NCBI GenBank assembly: GCA_028571685.1
Contig: CM053162.1
Span: forward strand, 64,592,351-64,656,350
Origin: Heterohyrax brucei
Taxonomy: Eukaryota > Chordata > Mammalia > Hyracoidea > Procaviidae
Reading direction: 5' to 3'
Length of the DNA: 64,000 nt
Shown one piece after another: positions 45,680 to 56,599 of the stretch (positions within the stretch are counted from its first letter, which is position 1; each line of letters opens with the position of its first letter). The notes beneath the pieces are model-generated. The model saw only the letters and a program-made list of their open reading frames with translations. It was not told the DNA's origin and ran no database searches. Made by a program: the position numbers and the translations under genes.

Positions 45680-46241
45680 CGAGGTCTGACAATTACTTAT
45701 GCGAATTCATTCTAGAAAAACTGCTTACATACCTCATAGCTGGATATAATTACAGTCACCTTTAAAGTACTCCCCTTGGGAAGCTGCGCACTGATACCAG
45801 CACCTAGTCGACCCTTCAAAGCGAGTTTGGAACTCTTTCTGGAGTGGCCATCGGAACTATTGTTGTATTACCCTTGATGTCAGGAATGTCATCAAAACAT
45901 CTACCTTTCAATATTTCCTGTATCTCCTGGTAAAGAAAAAGTCACGGGGGGGGGGGGCTGATCGGGTGAGTCAGCAGGGTGTTCCAACGCAGTTAGTTGT
46001 TAACTGGGTAAAAACTCCCTCACAGACAGCTATACAGTCAAGTTTGCTAACTTGCCACCGAGCTACTGTGCACAACGGCCACTCCAGAAAGGGTTCCAAC
46101 ACTGCTTTGAAGGGTGGACTAGGTGCTGGTGTCAGTGCCTAGCTTCCCAAGAGGAGTACTTGAAAGGTGACCACAGTGCTATTCAGCAATGAGATGCTTA
46201 GCACTCAGAACAATGAGGTTCACAGACTCCAGTGTTGGACC
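45680..46241. mobile_element. Rearranged mariner with inverted 3' ends (second copy)
   Basis: Left end CGAGGTCTGACAATTACTTA is a well-kept mariner terminal repeat. The left arm (to about 46,040) is antisense transposase 3' half: CACCTTTAAAGTACTCCCCT, TTACCCTTGATGTCAGGAAT, then a G12 run at 45,946-45,957. Around 46,050 CAGTCAAGTTTGCTAACTTG resembles the opposite (5') mariner terminus in sense. The right arm (46,080-46,190) is sense transposase 3' end, TTTGAAGGGTGGACTAGGTG to GGTGACCACAGTGCTATTCA, the complement of the left arm. The right terminus TGAGGTTCACAGAC..GGACCT is degraded. Confidence 0.75.
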
Positions 46242-46428
46242 TTGTAGCAGCCTTGCCTCCTGGATGGCCAGCTGCTCTTCACCTCTCTCAAGATCCCCAG
46301 TTCTTCGTGGTCATCTTGTGCAAGAAACTTTCCTAGATCCCTCTAACCTACACAGGCATTTTCGACATTTGACTCTAAATATCTTTTCCGTTTCCCAAAT
46401 TAAATTATATACAAAAAAAAAAAAAAAA

Positions 46429-46621
46429 GTTGCTGTTGAGTTGATTCTGGGTCCTGGTCACCCCACAGGTGTCAAAGTACAACTCTGCTCCCTCTGGCTT
46501 TCAATGGCTGATTTTTCTGGAAGTCGATCCCCAGCACTTTCCTCTACGGCACCTCGGCGTGGACCCCAGCTGCCAGTCTTTCAGTTAACAGCTAGTGTGT
46601 TAACCATTCGCACCTTCCAAG
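46429..46621 (-). repeat. AfroSINE long variant, antisense
   Basis: TTGCTGTTGAGTTGATTCTG, extended body with GGAAGTCGATCCCCAGCACT, GCCAGTCTTTCAGTTAACAG, head GTTAACCATTCGCACC. It is preceded by A16 at 46,413-46,428. The overlapping plus-strand ORF 46,189-46,791 (200 codons) runs across mariner and SINE and is chance. Confidence 0.72.
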
Positions 46622-47660
46622 GACTTGACAATCAATATAAGCTTTCTGGTGGGTGGTTGTTATCCACCCTCCCAAAGCACATGGCCCACAGCAGATGGGC
46701 ACAGGACGGCCACCCCATAAATGAAAAGTCTGTTGATTTTTCTTGTCCCTATACTTCTAGTTTCCTCCTCCGTTTCTTCCTCAGCTGGTGACTAAGTTAG
46801 TTTGGGAGTGTAACGCCATCATTCCATTTCCTCTTTCTGCTTTGCGGTTGCTCTCTACCCGCGTAAAATCAATTAAGCCTCGACACCAAGTCTTATCTAA
46901 AATACTCCAGTGTCATAAAGCAAGCCCTCTTTTATTGCCCTGTCATTTTTCTATAGAGAACAAACTAAGCCTGCTGTTAGAAAGAAAATGCAATCTACCC
47001 TACAAGTTTTCCCAGTATATAATAAAAAATCATAAATTCTCAGTTTTCAGCAGTAGAGTTTCAGTAGTCCTGAATTTACACCCAAACACAAGTACAATTC
47101 TCATCCCTTTCTCCTCCCGTCTCCTCTGCTGCCCGCTCTAAGTTACTGTTATTCAATAGCAATTAAAACAATACCCTTTTCTTGATCAGTTGCAACTGAA
47201 AATTGTTATGCACTCACAGTTTCTGGTTGATGACGCTGGTTGGAAAGGTAGCTCTAATCTCTAGTCTACATCAGGGAGATTGTCTAGACAGGAAATGCCT
47301 CTTCTGGGAAGGAGGAGACTGAAGAGCAAGTGGAAACTGAATCTGTGGGTTAGAAGAGGCCAGGGATGAGGAATTTAGCAGAAGGATGGGGAAGAAGAAA
47401 CGAGCTGCAGCAGCTGCAGCTCCCTGTCACTCCCTATGTCACCTCTCTTCACTGGAGGTGGAACAGTAATCGATTTTTGGGCAGTCCATCTACCTCAGCT
47501 CCACACCTTCTAAAGCCTGTCTAAGATTGCTTCATTGTCTTATTAACCTGGTAAAGGGGGCAAAGAGGCAGCGGGAGACTGGACAGCCGAGTGATTAGAG
47601 CGACAGCGTGAAGTCAAGCACTTCTTTGATATAATGAATAACCCAAGAGAATCCCTTGGG
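46622..47660. other. Unassigned non-coding stretch
   Basis: No repeat or gene recognised; the ORF at 46,788-47,141 shows no domain. Confidence 0.4.

Positions 47661-47663
<3 letters not shown>

Positions 47664-47713
<50 letters not shown>
47664..47713. repeat. (CT)n microsatellite, about 25 units
   Basis: An almost perfect CT run of about 50 bp. Confidence 0.97.
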
Positions 47714-47715
<2 letters not shown>

Positions 47716-48358
47716 ATGATTGCTGAGTCTGAAGGAGGATAGAAAGTAAGAAAAGTCAAGCCCTAGTCCTCCTAGTCAGTGCTAAAAATAGGGGTAAATC
47801 CCTTAGCCTACCTCGTCCTCCCCTCCCTGAGCTGCAAATTAAGAAACGTGCAGGAATGGCATACCCAAAAGTTTGGGAGATGAGGCAAACGTTTCAAGAG
47901 ATTCCCCAACTCTAGATCACAAGAAGAACTTGAGAAAGAACCGCAGTAACTTGCAGGCGTATGCTGGATCTGAAGGCTTTCAGCATTCAGATTTAAATGT
48001 TAGATATAAGCAGTGCTTAACCATAGGCCTTTGTTTTTTTCCCTCTAAACTGGCTAATCTCTTAGACCCTTCCTGTCTAGGCATTGTTAGAACAGGATTT
48101 CCCGGAGAGCAGGATATTGTGATTTTTGTCACTCACCGTGTTAGTTCCAGCATCTGATAAACTGCCTGGGATGCAATAGCTACAAATTATTATTCACTGC
48201 CTGGCTCTTCCTGAGTCTTTGATTTTGCAGAACAGGGCCCTTATTTCATTATTGGTAGGCTGATGCTTCATTTGACATTCCTGGGCTTATATCTGCTTCA
48301 TCGCTTTCCTTGCTTTCCATCAAATCTCTGGGAGTTGGAGTGGGGTAGAAGGGGTGCA
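47714..48358. other. Unassigned non-coding stretch
   Basis: No repeat or gene recognised; ORF 47,873-48,157 has no domain. Confidence 0.4.
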
Positions 48359-48359
48359 A

Positions 48360-48545
48360 ACTGTCAGTGGTCTCAGACGCTAACCCGAAGGATGGAGGTT
48401 TGAGTCTACCCACAAGTGCCTCAAAAGAAAGGCCTGGAGATCTACTTCTGAAAACTCAGCCAGTGGAACCGCTACAGGGCACTGCCCTACTCTGACACAC
48501 AGGAGGTCACCAGGAATTGAAGTTGACTCAAAAGGAAGTGGTTTA
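48360..48545 (+). repeat. AfroSINE long variant, sense
   Basis: CTGTCAGTGGTCTCAGACGC, GGATGGAGGTTTGAGTCTAC, CTGGAGATCTACTTCTGAAA, then ATTGAAGTTGACTCAAAAGG. Confidence 0.75.
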
Positions 48546-49855
48546 CCATCCCTCTGGCTCACCTGCTAACCCTTCTCTCAAGTCTGGGAAGCACAGTTGT
48601 TTCCAGATATATTTTGAATTTCTGAGACAACACCAGCAGCCACAATCTTTCTATAAGCAGAGGCAGCACAGCAGTGAGGACCAGAGTTTTCCAGCGATGC
48701 TGGCGGGAAGGGCCCCTTTTGCCCTGCTACAATTTCTCTACACCCTGTTTCAAGATACACAGCTTCTGGGTCTGCTTGCTCTCTCTCTGCTATAGCTCGT
48801 CGTATGAATTTCTAGTTCAGTAATCCAGTTAGCTCATGCAGCTCAGTAGCTGTTTCTCTCTGTATCCATTCCCCCTACGGAGCTGACCCAAACTGAGCTG
48901 CTCCCAAGTTATTTCCAGATGGTTCTGCAGATCAGCTCCTTGGAGACGCAGGGCAGAGCAAAGCTGCTCTCAACACTGGGCCAGACTCTCAGTCTAAGTG
49001 GCTTCAGGAAAATTCCCCTTGTTTACTCTCCAACCACACAGAAAGTTCATCCTCTAACTTCAGTCCTACGTGGTCACAAGACAACTACGGAACTATTTTC
49101 TATAAATCCTCAAAGGTCTTGCCTATAATATGTCTCAGTAGCAAATCGAAAGCCCTGTCCCAGAATACAAAAGGGACTCATGTCGCAGGTGAAAAATGAA
49201 CACTAGGTATCTTGGAGGTAAGTCCTTACACACCCGTCTTGTTAGTGGAAACAGAATAGATTTGAAATTGAGGTCCTCAAAGGAATTTTCCTTTAGCCCT
49301 TCATTTCTGTCCTAGAACAATAAACAGAGTTGCTCATAATCTAGTGGCTGAAATGACCAGGTCTTAGACTGGTAGCTGGTTGTCCCTCCACTTTGGAGCC
49401 TGTAAGTGACTGAGATACACTTTATGGAGTGACATGGGGCTTAGCATGCTGCTGTGAATTTGGGCAACTTAAGAATGAAATGGCCTCATTTCTTCCCTAA
49501 ATTGAAGAAAACTGATATGCCTAGGAAACATTTTAGCAAAGGAAGGTGGCACTGTGGGTGAAAGCGGTGGGAAATGGCATTTTGGAGCAGAGTAGAAAAG
49601 GAGCTGAGCCAGAGCATGAAACACGGGTACTTGATGGGAGGGACTCACAGCGGGGCTTAGCCGGACCCTAAGAAAGGGTGTGTGTTAAGACAAAATGGTA
49701 AGACAGCAATTTCTAAAATGTAGGAGGCCACATTTCTAGGATGACTTCATAATGCAGGCAAACATTTGCTTTCGGCATTCTTCCTGCATACATTATTTGG
49801 AACCACAAGCAATGCTCACGGGTACAAAACTCAAGAAGTGAAATAATGTATTTGA
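48546..49855. other. Unassigned, GC-moderate, few repeats
   Basis: The stretch 48,550-49,230 is less AT-rich than its flanks and holds an ORF (48,517-48,795) without known domain. A splice-donor-like GGAG|GTAAGT occurs at about 49,215-49,224. That alone does not support an exon. Confidence 0.35.
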
Positions 49856-50393
49856 TTGGGTAAATCTGCTGCAAAAAAAAGAAAAAAAAAAACCTCTTTA
49901 AAGTATTCAAAAGCAAAGACGTCATCTGGAGGACTAAGGTGCACCTGTCCTAGGGCATGGCGTTTTCAATGGCCTCACGTGCATGAGAAAGCTGGACAAT
50001 GTCTAAAGAAGATGAAAGAATTGGCGGTTTTGAAACATTGTATTGGTGAATAATATTGAATATACCACAGACTGCAAGAAGAATGAACAAATTTGACTTG
50101 GAAGAAGGACAGCCAGAATCTTCCTTAGAAGCAAGGATGGTAAGACTTTGTCTCACATTCTTTGTACATGTTATCAGCAAGAACTTGTCCCTGGAGAAGG
50201 AAGTCATGCTTGGTAAGACAGAGGCTCAGTGAAAGAGGAAACCCTCAACAGGATGAACTGGCAATGAGGCTGCAACAATGGAGTCCAGCACAGTAACAAT
50301 CATAAGGATGGCACAGGAGTGAGCAGTGTTTTGTTCTGTTGTACATCACATTGCTATGAGTCAGAGCTGACTCAACATCTAACAACAACAACG
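49856..50393 (+). repeat. RTE LINE 3' end, sense
   Basis: TGGGTAAATCTGCTGCAAAA, TTTAAAGTATTCAAAAGCAA, GAATATACCACAGACTGCAA, TTTGTCTCACATTCTTTGTA, and the terminus TCAACATCTAACAACAACAA at about 50,372-50,391. Confidence 0.86.
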
Positions 50394-50396
50394 TAC

Positions 50397-50605
50397 ATAC
50401 AGTTCACTGGCATTAATTAAGTTTATCATTTATTTAGCCAAAGTTTTCAGTCACCTTTAGCAGAAGCTCACTGTCTCCCTAATCGATGACTCTCCACTTC
50501 TTTCTCCCTGCAACCAATTCCTGTAACCACTAATAAAATTTGGTCTGTATACACTCACCTATTCTAGACATTTCATGTAAGTAGTATCACACCAGATAGG
50601 TAACA
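50397..50605 (-). repeat. Old L1M 3'-region fragment, antisense
   Basis: TACAGTTCACTGGCATTAAT, ACTTCTTTCTCCCTGCAACC, AATTCCTGTAACCACTAATA and TTCATGTAAGTAGTATCACA follow the order seen in ancient L1 3' regions. Diverged. Confidence 0.6.
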
Positions 50606-51446
50606 GATAGACGATGAATAGGATGAAACACACACTAGTGAGAAATGTGCCACACACGTGAGCCTTCATAAACATTGTCGGAAGAAGAAGGACTGTGGCT
50701 GGTCTGCTTTTGTGCACTGGAAGCCCATCACCGCATCTTCTTGTGCCTCTTCAGTATATATCCCTCTCTTTATTTTCTCTTTCTGTATTTTTACATCTGT
50801 CAGGGTTCTTTCAACTAAATATTTCAACCAAACATCAATATGGGGGAGAAATACACAGATAAGAGCACTCCATATGTATGTTTGTTAAATAACCTTGGGG
50901 AAAAAAATCCAGGCAAAGTAGTAGAAAAAGACTTGAACTATCCTGAAGACAGTAGTGACATTCTGAGAATGACAGCTTACAGTTGGAAGTTGCCGTCTTT
51001 GGGTACTTGAAGGAAGCATGGCCAGTTAACTCCAAATTAAAGACTTCCGGCATCTTCCTCTTCATTCTATTAAAGACAAGGGTGATAGTGGGATTACCAC
51101 CCCACTGAACTCACGAAAAAGGTTGTTTTTTTCCTCATGCTCTAATGACATCAGAGTGGTGAATTTAATGAAAATAAGGCATTTTCTAGGATGTTCAGTA
51201 TCTGCATAGTGTGGTTAAGAACGATGCTGGTGTAACTTGTATGAACTTCCTATTGGGAAACTTCTTAAAAGTAACCTTCCCCCTCATCATTTCTGAGTGG
51301 TCTGGAAAGCAACAGACCCCACCCTTCCTTTCCCTGCCCAGTGAAAGAAATGTGTCTACTTTGCCAATCTCCCACCTTGGTCTCTTATTTATTGGCTTAG
51401 GCAAGTTTGTTTCCACGTGGTAACAACCAGAACTCCACATAAAAAT
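50606..51446. other. Unassigned non-coding stretch
   Basis: No repeat or gene recognised; the paired ORFs at 51,195-51,440 are opposite-strand shadows of one another. Confidence 0.4.
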
Positions 51447-52345
51447 TTTGGTTGTTTTTAGGTGCCATTGAGTCAGTTCTGACTCTTCAGAATGAAAGAC
51501 TACTTGTTCCTACTGTGTCCTCAACATCATTCTTGTGTTTGACCCCATTGTTGTGACGACGGTGTCAATCCACCTTGCAAAGGGTTCTTCTTTTTCACTG
51601 ACTCTAACAATCATTATGTCCTTCTCTGGAGACTGATCCCTCCTCATAACACATCCAAAGTATGGGAGGCAAAGTTTTGCCATCCTTGTTTCTAAGACAT
51701 GTTTTAGCTGTGCTGTGCTTCTTCCAAGACAAATTTGCTCATTCTGGCAATCCAGGTATGTTCAAAATTCTTTGCCAACACCAAGAAATCCTGGTGGTAC
51801 AGTGTTTCAGAGCTATGACAGTTAAGCAAAAAGGTTGGTAGTTTGAGTCCATCACATACTCTTTGCAAACTCTATGGAGCAGTTCTACTCCATCCTAGAG
51901 GAAAGAGAGAACAGAATCAGCTCTAGGACAGTGGGTTTACAATTCAAAGGGGTAAATTCTTGCTCAACTTCTTTATCTATTGTCCTGTTTTCACACACAT
52001 GCCAAGCCAAGGTTGTTGAAAACCCTGGCTTGGGTCAGGCAGCACTTTAGTTCTTAAAGTTACAGCTTTGCTTTTGAACACTTTAATACAGTCTTTTGCA
52101 GCAGTTTTGCCCAGTGCATTCTTTGATTTCTTTGACAGCGGCTTCTAAGATGAAATCCTTGGCAGCTTAAGTCTTTCCTCCATTTATCATGGTGGTGCAT
52201 GTTGGTTCTGTTGTGAGGATGTTAGTTTTCTTTATGTTAAGGTATAATGCATATTTATGTTAATGTACAATCCATAGAGAAGACTGTAGGATTTGATCTT
52301 CATCAGTAAGGGCTTCAAGTCCTCTTAATTTTCAGAAAGAATGGT
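51447..52345 (-). repeat. RTE LINE 3' part, antisense, split by a SINE
   Basis: 51,447-51,783 begins TTTTGGTTGTTTTTAGGTGC and carries AGGGTTCTTCTTTTTCACTG; 51,948-52,345 continues with TTCTTTATCTATTGTCCTG, TTTGCAGCAGTTTTGCCCAG and TTCTTTGATTTCTTTGACAG in the correct RTE order. The AfroSINE at 51,784-51,940 separates them. Confidence 0.83.
51784..51940 (+). repeat. AfroSINE inserted in an RTE, sense
   Basis: GAAATCCTGGTGGTACAGTG, GGTAGTTTGAGTCCATCACA, AGCAGTTCTACTCCATCCTA and the end CTCTAGGACAGTGGGTTTA. The surrounding RTE resumes immediately after it. Confidence 0.87.
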
Positions 52346-52389
52346 TATATCACATAGCATGGTCAAATGAGGCTTACTGGAATAATGCA

Positions 52390-53889
52390 AGTTTTATTTG
52401 ACATTTGAAAATTAATCTATTGCATCACATTAACAAAATAAAGGAGAAAGAAACAATTATCTATTTTATAAGATTCAGAGAAAAATAAACTTTCGCAAAG
52501 TTCAGCACCTGTTCATTCTGGAAATTCCTGCAAACTAGGGTAGAAAGCAAAGACATTCAATCTGAGAAAGGGAATCCATAGAAAATTTATAATGTATAAT
52601 TGTCTACATTATAATTAATAGTGAAAAACCAAATGACTTCATTAGAAAATTAGGGTAAAAGGATGTGTCTCACCCCTTAAAAGAACTCAAGAGGTAAATG
52701 GAATTCAGTTAAAAGTCAATTGTGTTTCCAAAGATCTTCAAGCAATAAGGACATAACAATAACAATTTTATTTAAAATACTAACAAATATAAATTACTTA
52801 GAAAAAATCTTAATAAAATGTACACAAAATGGTCTTAATGGAAATGCAAATTGACATAAATGGAGAGGGAAATGAGTTCTTGTATTTGAAGACCTAATTT
52901 TGTCTCAGTGTCGATCTTTCCAAATTGATCTCTACATTTACAAGAATGATAATTATAAGCCTACAAGAGTTTTTTTGGTAGCAGTAGACAAACTTATTTG
53001 AAAATATGCATTAAATATATGCTGTATGGTCTCAGTGAGTCCAAACTGACGACACATAACAACAGCAGCCTAAAGAGTCTTGACGAAAGAAAGACTAAGT
53101 TTGAGGACTCACACTAGTTATTACTAGAAGTATTAAACAGCTATAGAAATTAACAAAAATGTGATGTTGGCATAAGGATAAACAAAACAGAATATCAGTG
53201 CCACAGTTTTGAATAAAGAATGTGTCAAGTCTATTCCATAAGGAAATACATGTGTTTCAAATGAATGGTGTACAACTGAATAAACATATGGAAAAATGAA
53301 TCTCAATTTTTAATCATAACCAATACAAAAATTAATTCTACATCTATGACAAGTGTAAAGGGAAACCTACCTATCTAAACCTTCTAGAAGTAACGCCAGC
53401 CAAGCCAAGTGCCGTAAAAACAGAAGTGTAATTTCATAAATTTGCAAAAGACAACGATTCTTTAGAAGTGACACAAAAACCACTAAATCAAAAAAGAATG
53501 GTACTTTGATTATAAACATTATCCAAATTAAAATCTTCGTTAAAAGATATGTTTTAATTAAGTAGATTAATAAGTCACAGAGTAAATATTTACAATACGT
53601 GTATCTATGAAGGACTTACCTCTAGAATATTTAAAGAACTCTTACCAGTCAATAAAACACTTCAAAAAATAGGAGAAGATATCAGTAGATACTTCACTGG
53701 AGAAGACGGTAGAATGGTCAATAAAAATTTGAAAACATATTGTAATCATTACTCATCAAAGAAATGGAAATTAAAATCACAATGAGATAACATTAATGTC
53801 GGTAAAAGTGAAAAGAGTTACAACATCAAACATCAATGATTCAACTGAACAAATGAGCATGGTCACGTGCTGCTGATGGGGATGTAAAA
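52390..53889 (+). repeat. Old L1M ORF2 fragment, sense
   Basis: Opens with RT region TTAACAAAATAAAGGAGAAA and TTTCGCAAAGTTCAGCACCT, continues through ORF2 and reaches the C-terminal region at 53,660-53,888 (AAAAAATAGGAGAAGATATC, AAATTAAAATCACAATGAGA, GCTGCTGATGGGGATGTAAA). Highly diverged, no ORF. A short RTE/SINE-like 3' tail fragment (CTGACGACACATAACAACAG) lies at about 53,046-53,066 within it. Confidence 0.8.
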
Positions 53890-53893
53890 TAGG

Positions 53894-54110
53894 TGTCTTG
53901 GATTCAACTGTGTCCCCAACACCTGCGTACAGCAGTCTGGCCAGGCCATGATTCCTGGTATCGTGTGATCGTCCTGTTTGTTGTAAACTCTACCTCTATA
54001 AGGAGAGAGGATGGGCAGTGGTTGTGTTGGTAGGGATGATACTCTGTGTTTCATCAGGGCTGACATTTCAGATAAAGACTGTGATACGTCAGCAGCGGTC
54101 AGTAGGATAG
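53894..54110 (+). mobile_element. MaLR-like LTR fragment
   Basis: TGTCTTGGATTCAACTGTGT, TGTCCCCAACACCTGCGTAC, GGCCAGGCCATGATTCCTGG, GGAGAGAGGATGGGCAGTGG. The start resembles MaLR LTRs but no 3' end is found before RTE sequence begins. Boundaries approximate. Confidence 0.5.
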
Positions 54111-54400
54111 GTAGCTGTCTTTCCGGCATGCATCCTGAATCATTCAACAGTCTTCCTGTAGAATCCCTCACTATTGTAGCTTGAGGCTTGAATTTTTTTT
54201 CTCAGTTCTTTCAGTTTGAGAAATGAAGAACGTGTCCTTCGTTTTTTGTTTTCTATCTCCAGCTCTTTGCACGTGCCATTATAATAAATTCACGTCATCT
54301 CCTCAAGCCCTTTGAAATCTTCTGTTCAGTTCTTTTATTTTGTCATACCTTCCTTTTGCTTTAGCTGCTTGACATTCAAGGGAAAGTGGGAGGACATAAT
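54111..54400 (-). repeat. RTE LINE linker fragment, antisense
   Basis: The complement reads the RTE segment between endonuclease and RT: CTTGAATGTCAAGCAGCTAA, AATAAAAGAACTGAACAGAA, GATTTCAAAGGGCTTGAGGA, GCAAAGAGCTGGAGATAGAA. The same region is at 38,490-38,640 in the long RTE copy. Confidence 0.8.
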
Positions 54401-55745
54401 TTAGTTCATAATACCATCCGTTCAGACAAAATAATCATGGTGACAGTTTTGTCTAGACACTGCCTGATTTTGTCAAGGTCATTGTCTGGAGATCGTCCCA
54501 AAGCAAATCCCAGGTGCTTTGTGTTCACAGAGTTCACAGTGGCACTGAAGTATAAGACAATCGTTTGGACTTTTCTCAGCTGGCTCCTTTATTCCCAGTT
54601 GACATTATTCTTGATTCCTGCCCAAAGATTTCACAGTCAGGCTAAATTTGTAACACTGGGACAGAAACTTCAGAGTGCTCATTTTTGGATGCCAGAGCTC
54701 ATAACATCTAGAAACCAATTCTGAATACATGCATGTGTCCACTCACACTTTGCAGGAGGAACTGGGCCGCAAAAATATACCCAGCTCTGTCTCCATGCCA
54801 GAATGTGAGAAACTACATGCTTAAAGATCATACACAGATTTAAAAACAATCTACCTAAATATGTGTTTACTGTCCCCCACTTCTATTTAGAACCATCTGT
54901 GAACCAAGGAAGCCCAGCTTCTGTCAAGTATTTGTATTCTCTAGCTAAATTAACATTAAAAACAAGCATTTCTATCTAAATATTATTTATACAAAACTTT
55001 TCTAAAAGGAAATAAAATATGCATTAATATTTTAAATGCTACTGTCTTTAACACAGAAAAAATGTCCACATTGCTAAGCATTCTGGTCCCCATTAGACTT
55101 TGATAAATTTACCTGAAAACCATTTCTCTGGCTCAGCATTTCAATGGACAAACACTTGATGGAATTAGCAGGTCGATTTAGTCAAAACAATATTCATGAC
55201 ACAAATTTTAAGCACTTTAGCTGCTTTGTGCGTAAGTGGGCCTCTTTAGTCACTGTGAACACTTGAGCTCTTTGTTATTAAACAAAAAGAAGAAAAGCTG
55301 GTAAAATCGCTTTCGCAGTTGAAGATATGCTTTTCACAACAAATGACTGCTTTAACAAAAAGCAAAAGTTATCATTAAGTCATGAAATTATGAAGTTGAA
55401 AAGTTGCTTCAATTCATTTAGATGATTGGTTGGCCCACTGTATCTGAGCAGATAAACCTGGCCCACTGCCTAATTTTTTAAATGAAGTTATATTGATATA
55501 CTGCCAAGTCCATTCATTTCTGCATTGTCTGCAATGTTTCCTGGCTACTATAGCGATGTGGAGTCCTTGAAGTAGATACCATATGGCCTACAAATCCTAA
55601 AACATTTACATTCTCTCCCTTTACAGAAAGAGCTTTCCAGCATTTGCTCCACACATGTGTGGTAGCCCGTGGTTACTGGGCAGGTAAAATGTTACCAGTG
55701 CACCTAAGGAATTGAAGTTTTAATTAAGACCTGCTGTAATTATAA
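54401..55745. other. Unassigned non-coding stretch
   Basis: The ORF at 54,386-54,724 (112 codons) begins in the RTE remnant; I find no domain in the rest. It may continue an RTE-like or other old repeat to about 54,720. Confidence 0.4.
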
Positions 55746-55749
55746 AAGA

Positions 55750-55884
55750 AAACCCGGTGGAATAGTGGTTAAGTGTTATGTGTGTTAACCATGAGGAGCT
55801 CCTTGGAAACTCCATGGGGCATTTCTACCCTGGTCTAGAGAGTCACTATGAAATGGGATCCAACTCAATGGCAGTGGGTTTTAT
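55750..55884 (+). repeat. AfroSINE, sense
   Basis: GAAAACCCGGTGGAATAGTG, GTGTGTTAACCATGAGGAGC, CTTGGAAACTCCATGGGGCA, CTCAATGGCAGTGGGTTTTA. The B-box segment is deleted. Confidence 0.84.
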
Positions 55885-56080
55885 AATTGTAAAATATAAG
55901 CTTACTGCTTAAAAACAAAGAACTGCAGTGGTTTAGCATGGAAAAAAAAGAAAGGTAAATATCTCCTTAATTTGTATATTGATTAGATATTGAAATTATA
56001 ATATTCTAGATATAGTGATTAAATACATATCATTCAAATTAATTGTATCTGCTTCATCTTATCTTTTTTATTCTCATCCT

Positions 56081-56226
56081 CACTGCTGTCAAGTTGATTC
56101 CGTCTCACAGTGACCCTGTAGGCCAGGGTAGAACTGCTCCATAGAGTTTCCAAGGAACACCTGGAGGATTTGAACTGGCCACATTTTGGTTAGCAGATAT
56201 AGCACTTAACCTACTGTGCCACCAGC
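56081..56226 (-). repeat. AfroSINE, antisense
   Basis: CTGCTGTCAAGTTGATTCCG, AGGGTAGAACTGCTCCATAG, AGTTTCCAAGGAACACCTGG, head ACTTAACCTACTGTGCCACC. Confidence 0.9.
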
Positions 56227-56599
56227 CGACCTTTTTAATAAAAAACTATTAAAGTACTTAAATTTATGCACATAGATTACCTTGTATTTTTACTGTATAG
56301 CACTGCACTAGGCATTTCTTTACCCTGTAATAAATCTTTTTTGTTGTTGTTGTTCACACTACTATTTTATATAAGCACTAATTTAGCTAGGTTAAAGGTA
56401 TCTGTGTTTTATTTATACTAACATAGAATGTTGGCACAACTTATTCAAGAGGAATATGAAATACAGTTAACCAAATTGTATATGTATGCACTACCTTTTA
56501 CTAATGACATTATATGATCATAATCTTCTATTTCTCTTGTAACATACCTCATGCCTTTTTTATTCAATTCTTTTATTTACTATAAATACTATATGGATT

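Noticed and set aside
46189..46791. 200-codon plus-strand ORF
   Set aside because: It runs through the end of a mariner derivative, an A16 run and an antisense AfroSINE, so it cannot be an old gene.
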